Part shown: positions 6,631 to 8,002 of the stretch, one piece after another
Position numbering within the stretch: the first letter of the stretch is position 1
How the letters are laid out: each line of letters opens with the position of its first letter
From: Solirubrobacteraceae bacterium
GTDB taxonomy: Bacteria; Actinomycetota; Thermoleophilia; Solirubrobacterales; Solirubrobacteraceae
Direction of reading: 5' to 3'
Assembly: GCA_025935735.1 (NCBI GenBank)
Contig: JAICUS010000265.1
Location: forward strand, 1-8,002
DNA length: 8,002 nucleotides
Program-made: the position numbers and the translations under genes
Notes under the pieces: generated by a model
Database searches by the model: none
Seen by the model: only the letters and a program-made list of their open reading frames with translations
Told to the model about the DNA's origin: nothing

Positions 6631-6722
6631 GGCGACCCTATTTGTCGCCGCGGCGGAAGCCGGGTCGGGCCCTGCCCCTGGCCTGGTTTGTCGCCACAAC
6701 GGCCGGATTTGCTGGCGACTAA
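6631..6722. promoter_or_regulatory. Resolution-site-like cluster of GTCGCC motifs upstream of the recombinase-transposase gene
   Basis: Four copies of a GTCGCC core lie in about 90 bp: GGCGAC at 6631-6636 (reverse), TTTGTCGCC at 6641-6649 (forward), TTTGTCGCCA at 6687-6696 (forward) and TGGCGACTAA at 6713-6722 (reverse). The last two form a 10-bp inverted repeat with one mismatch around a spacer centred on CCGG (6703-6706), like a tyrosine-recombinase core site. The copy at 6641 extends to the shared pattern TTTGTCGCCRCRRCGG with that at 6687, like an accessory direct repeat. The known Tn4430 TnpI site has the same plan (inverted core pair plus direct repeats in a little over 100 bp). Function is inferred from this layout and from the neighbouring recombinase domain. 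Confidence 0.45.
6686..6697 (+). repeat. 12-bp direct repeat, right copy (GTTTGTCGCCAC)
   Basis: Exact match to 4501-4512. It is one arm of the imperfect palindrome described for the resolution-like site. Confidence 0.5.
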
Positions 6723-6728
6723 GAGCCG

Positions 6729-6986
6729 TTAGCCGCCATGCGTGCGGCCCGCCCCCCGCGAGGCGCGCTGGCGTCGGCGTCGGCGTCGCCACCAGGCGAC
6801 GATCAGGCCGACCACACCGACTGCCGCAAGGGCGAGTCCCACCTTCTGCCAGCCCTGAGCGTGGCGTAGCGCAGCATCGCTCGGGCAAGAGCCGGAGTCG
6901 CACAGCGCTATGCCGAGACCATGCAGGAAGAACACGACGAAGAGCGCCAGGCCGCCGACGAGCAGTGCTGCGAAGAACACCCTCAC
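6729..6986 (-). CDS. Small two-helix membrane protein (hypothetical)
   Basis: An 85-residue protein of unknown function. Helix 1 is about residues 4-22 (VFFAALLVGGLALFVVFF), a short extracytoplasmic-type loop carries C29 and C34 (ALCDSGSCPSD) that could form a disulfide, and helix 2 is about residues 48-66. Six consecutive arginines (67-72) follow, so by the positive-inside rule both termini should be cytoplasmic. I chose GTG 6986 because it gives a short N-terminus directly before helix 1. An ATG at 7058 in the same frame would overlap the upstream gene by 53 bases and add a non-membrane extension. GTG 6980 is also possible. The gene starts 19 bases after the upstream gene's stop and is probably co-transcribed with it. 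The 3' end abuts the transposon region, and the Arg/Gly-rich tail may have been altered there. Confidence 0.6.
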   Translation of the reverse strand: MRVFFAALLVGGLALFVVFFLHGLGIALCDSGSCPSDAALRHAQGWQKVGLALAAVGVVGLIVAWWRRRRRRQRASRGAGRTHGG

Positions 6987-7005
6987 TTGGCGGCCAGCCG
7001 GTCGA

Positions 7006-7815
7006 TCAACGCCTGATCCGTCGTGTGGCCGGAGCACTGAGCTCGCCGTCCGGCGCAATCGCCGTGACGTTGGCGATCCAGCGCCTTCCGGTTAGCCGGA
7101 AGCCCGAGAGCTGCAGCGTTCCGTGCCTGTGGCGGACGATGACCCGACGCCACGCCCGTGCCCGCGGCCGGCCAGCCGGATGCAGGCTCACCAGGAGTAC
7201 GATCCGGTGCTTGCCGCCTTGGCGCAACCGGGCGAGGCGGTAACCGATGCTCGCGTGCCCGTGCCGGATGCGCGCGGTGGTGAGGCGGACAGCGTGCGCG
7301 TGGCCGGTGCGCGCGGTGTGCGCGAGCGAGGAGGAGGCGAACGCGGAGGCGCTGGCGTCACCCGTGCGGTTGTTGTCGCAGCCGTTCGGCTCGGCCTTGG
7401 TGGCGGCGAAGGTTCCGGGATCGTCCCACTGATCGTGCTGCTCCGGGCCGTGAGGCTTGTCCTGCTCACCCAGAAAGCCGTCCAAGCCCGCCGTCTCGAA
7501 GAACCAGTACTGCAGCCACAGCTGGCCGCCGGCGTCGCGGACGGCGTGACCGTAGGTCTTGTTCAGGAAGTCGGGATGGTGGGCGACGATGTCCTGGTAG
7601 ATCCGCGCGTAGGAGTCCTGGTCGGTGTGCGATTCCTCGAGTCGGTCGTCCGCCGTCGGCTCGTTGCCTCCGGCGCGCGGGTAGTGCTGGCCGAGCGTGG
7701 AGAGGTTCAGCGTGAAGGTGTCGCCGCCCAACTGGCCGCAGGCATCGGCGATCATTCCGTCGTAGGCGCTCACGAGATCGTTGTCATAACGAATCGGCGC
7801 GTCGCCGGGCGCCAT
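7006..7815 (-). CDS. Hypothetical exported-type protein, C-terminal part of a frameshifted gene
   Basis: From the first Met in frame (ATG 7815) this gives 269 residues. I do not recognise a named family. Residues 10-140 look like a folded domain rich in Asp, Gly, Tyr and aromatics, with YARIYQDIVAHHPDFLNKTY (69-88) and GGQLWLQYWFFETAG (96-110). The LWLQYWFF stretch recalls secreted Vps62-like proteins of actinobacteria, but the HEGDWE-type motif expected after it is missing, so this is only a hint. Residues 147-175 are a Ser/Ala/His-rich linker. Residues 176-269 look like an Ig/fibronectin-like beta domain, with IVLLVSLHP, GTLQLSGFRLTGRRW and VTAIAPDGELSAPATR. ATG 7815 is probably not the true start: the frame is open to a stop at 7867-7869, and matching upstream coding sequence continues in another frame (7830-8002). 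The gene is followed by the small membrane gene at 6986. Confidence 0.6.
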   Translation of the reverse strand: MAPGDAPIRYDNDLVSAYDGMIADACGQLGGDTFTLNLSTLGQHYPRAGGNEPTADDRLEESHTDQDSYARIYQDIVAHHPDFLNKTYGHAVRDAGGQLWLQYWFFETAGLDGFLGEQDKPHGPEQHDQWDDPGTFAATKAEPNGCDNNRTGDASASAFASSSLAHTARTGHAHAVRLTTARIRHGHASIGYRLARLRQGGKHRIVLLVSLHPAGRPRARAWRRVIVRHRHGTLQLSGFRLTGRRWIANVTAIAPDGELSAPATRRIRR

Positions 7816-7829
7816 TCCGCACGCGTCGG

Positions 7830-8002
7830 TCAGCTCCTGGGCGAGTCGGCGAAGTACCCCTCGGCGCTATCGTCGTGCCGCTCCGGCGTGTAGTACGACA
7901 GCAGGTCGTCGTCGCTCGGCGGCCCCGCGGTCGGGTCCGGGGAGGGCCCGCCGAGGAAGTGGTCCAGCCACAGCCGCAGGAGCGGGTAGAGGTCTGCGTC
8001 GT
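7830..8002 (-). pseudogene. 5' portion of the same hypothetical gene, separated by a one-base frameshift (runs off the window)
   Basis: This frame enters from the right edge and encodes 56 residues, beginning DADLYPLLRLWLDHFLGG and ending at a TGA at 7830-7832. The final sensible residues are EGYFADS; the out-of-frame end then reads PRS. Restoring one G in the run near 7839-7842 would join YFADS directly to AQELTDACGMAPGD in the downstream frame, so the two pieces are one gene with a single-base deletion or a base-calling error. The true N-terminus, including any signal peptide, is outside the window. Confidence 0.6.

Larger units (their letters stand above)
4462..6722 (-). mobile_element. 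Decayed Tn3-family transposon with a tyrosine-recombinase-type resolution module
   Basis: The element is defined by a 38-bp Tn3-like end at 4462-4499, a broken Tn3 transposase reading leftward (4496-6623), a fused tyrosine-recombinase part, and a cluster of GTCGCC-core repeats at 6631-6722. It interrupts a CPBP protease gene. The left flank is ACATC (4457-4461); I found no matching 5-bp target duplication on the right, and no convincing second terminal repeat, so the right limit is approximate. Two frames and missing catalytic regions show that it cannot move by itself. The layout recalls Tn4430-type elements, in which TnpI (tyrosine recombinase) replaces a serine resolvase, but here the recombinase part is joined to the transposase. 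Confidence 0.75.

Noticed and set aside
6719..6756. Possible right terminal repeat of the Tn3 element (outer GGGG and inner CTTAG on the minus strand, 38 bp apart)
   Set aside because: Counting by eye, only about 18 of 38 positions match the left end, mostly at the two tips; the sequence also codes for the tail of the small membrane protein, and there is no target duplication beside it.
7123..7893. A 256-codon plus-strand frame at the right end
   Set aside because: It is antisense to the hypothetical gene whose minus-strand frame has better composition and continues across the apparent frameshift; the plus frame has no recognisable domain.

Overview
The window is very GC-rich throughout (by eye around 70 %), with GTG/TTG starts, short or weak ribosome-binding sites and long antisense open frames. 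This fits an actinobacterium. The tail-anchored coiled-coil gene and the Ala/Arg/Pro-rich style suggest a Thermoleophilia/Solirubrobacterales-like lineage, but that placement is inference from memory and no rRNA or marker gene is present.

Layout. Positions 164-1489 (+) encode an Ig-like repeat protein. Its N-terminus carries the motif LQRSAGNRAV...IQR, which I know from proteins associated with extracellular contractile injection systems (eCIS) and DUF4157-type proteins. It converges on, and overlaps by 4 bases, an MFS exporter at 1486-2727 (-). A short divergent intergenic region separates the exporter from 2779-4074 (+), a protein with a small N-terminal domain, a Pro/Ala-rich linker, a long coiled coil and a C-terminal membrane anchor. 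Next, 4138-4461 (+) is the first half of a CPBP (CAAX-like) membrane protease, cut off immediately after its second catalytic motif by a mobile-element end.

The mobile element (about 4462-6722) is a decayed Tn3-family transposon. Its left end is a 38-bp terminal-repeat-like sequence (GGGG...CGCTTAG) that contains the TAA stop of the transposase, as is usual in this family. The transposase reads leftward in two frames and lacks a large central part, including the first catalytic Asp. At its N-terminus the same frame carries the C-terminal half of a tyrosine recombinase, so this looks like a TnpI-TnpA fusion. The recombinase tyrosine is replaced by tryptophan. Just upstream is a cluster of repeated GTCGCC motifs in direct and inverted orientation that resembles a TnpI resolution site, and a 12-bp copy of the same motif also lies at the far end of the element.

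To the right of the element lie a small two-helix membrane protein (6729-6986, -) and, upstream of it, an exported-looking hypothetical protein (7006 to the window edge, -) interrupted by an apparent one-base deletion near 7840. The missing half of the CPBP protease is not found to the right of the element, so the insertion was accompanied by a deletion or rearrangement. No tRNA, rRNA or CRISPR array was seen.
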